In this document: one piece after another, positions 63,932 to 64,000 of the stretch | Layout: each line of letters begins with the position of its first letter | How positions within the stretch are numbered: position 1 is the first letter of the stretch | Source of the DNA: an uncultured Sinobacteraceae bacterium | Lineage (GTDB): Bacteria > Pseudomonadota > Gammaproteobacteria > Nevskiales > Nevskiaceae | Reading direction: 5' to 3' | Assembly: GCA_903822975.1 (NCBI GenBank) | Contig: CAIJRD010000017.1 | Coordinates: forward strand, 1-64,000 | Length of the DNA: 64,000 bases | The notes under the pieces: generated by a model | What the model was told of the DNA's origin: nothing | What the model saw: the letters and a program-made list of their open reading frames with translations, nothing else | Database searches by the model: none | Made by a program: the position numbers and the translations under genes

Positions 63932-64000
63932 TCGCGCCGCCTACTGCGGCTTACGACTGCGCCGACCGGTTCCGCTAAGCGCTGCTGCACCTGAGCGCAG

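Overview
The window is high-G+C chromosomal DNA from a Gammaproteobacterium. Evidence: the order valS - lipoprotein - holC - pepA with lptF-lptG divergent, nth next to an RnfB-like ferredoxin and metG, a class II DAHP synthase, many TonB/outer-membrane proteins, and paired DUF1302/DUF1329 proteins. My best guess is a Nevskiales/Solimonadaceae- or Xanthomonadales-like environmental bacterium. That placement is an inference from gene content and was not tested by any search.

Layout. 1-9.9 kb: an envelope cluster with two DUF1302 outer-membrane-type paralogs (the first cut by the window edge), a DUF445 membrane protein translationally coupled to an unknown 151-aa protein, a divergent ABC1/UbiB-like kinase, a DUF1329 periplasmic protein with a strong terminator, a DUF2505 START-like protein and a small DUF2970 membrane protein. 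10-17.9 kb: a secreted DUF885 protein, two overlapping DUF3617 genes, mutS, and divergent class II DAHP synthase. 18-24.2 kb: a complete six-gene archaic (Csu-type) chaperone-usher pilus operon on the minus strand, with a hairpin-rich gap after the major subunit. 24.7-26.3 kb: several small unknown genes and a strong terminator. 26.3-29.4 kb: a TonB-dependent receptor operon led by a small Cys-containing exported protein, whose start codon abuts a 15-bp palindrome over a predicted promoter; next to it is a 28-aa basic-protein gene. 29.7-34.4 kb: a GT9 glycosyltransferase, then unknown exported proteins and lipoproteins. 34.7-37.2 kb: a TolB-like/TPR membrane protein, a decayed heavy-metal RND pump fragment, and tRNA-Val(CAC). 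37.3-44 kb: an ABC transporter (ATPase plus fused double permease), UDP-glucose dehydrogenase, and a DUF3336/patatin lipase. 44.2-52.1 kb: valS, a lipoprotein, holC, pepA, and lptFG. 52.4-56.8 kb: a Rieske oxygenase, an RDD protein, a periplasmic glutathione peroxidase, nth, and RnfB-like. 56.9-64 kb: metG, an aldehyde dehydrogenase plus acetolactate-synthase-like pair, and mrp/apbC.

How the parts may work together. The pilus genes form one assembly line (subunits, chaperone, usher, tip). LptF/LptG are the permease pair of the LPS exporter. The first 10 kb may be a functional unit for moving hydrophobic molecules through the envelope, which is an inference from fold families and proximity. 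Several intergenic spacers carry short, progressively diverging tandem duplications (8, 12, 14, 15, 18 and 24 bp units), a notable texture of this genome.

Limits. All family assignments are from sequence recognition only. Starts were chosen from codon, ribosome-binding site, signal-peptide and overlap arguments. Long open frames antisense to real genes are common here because of the base composition, and I left them out.
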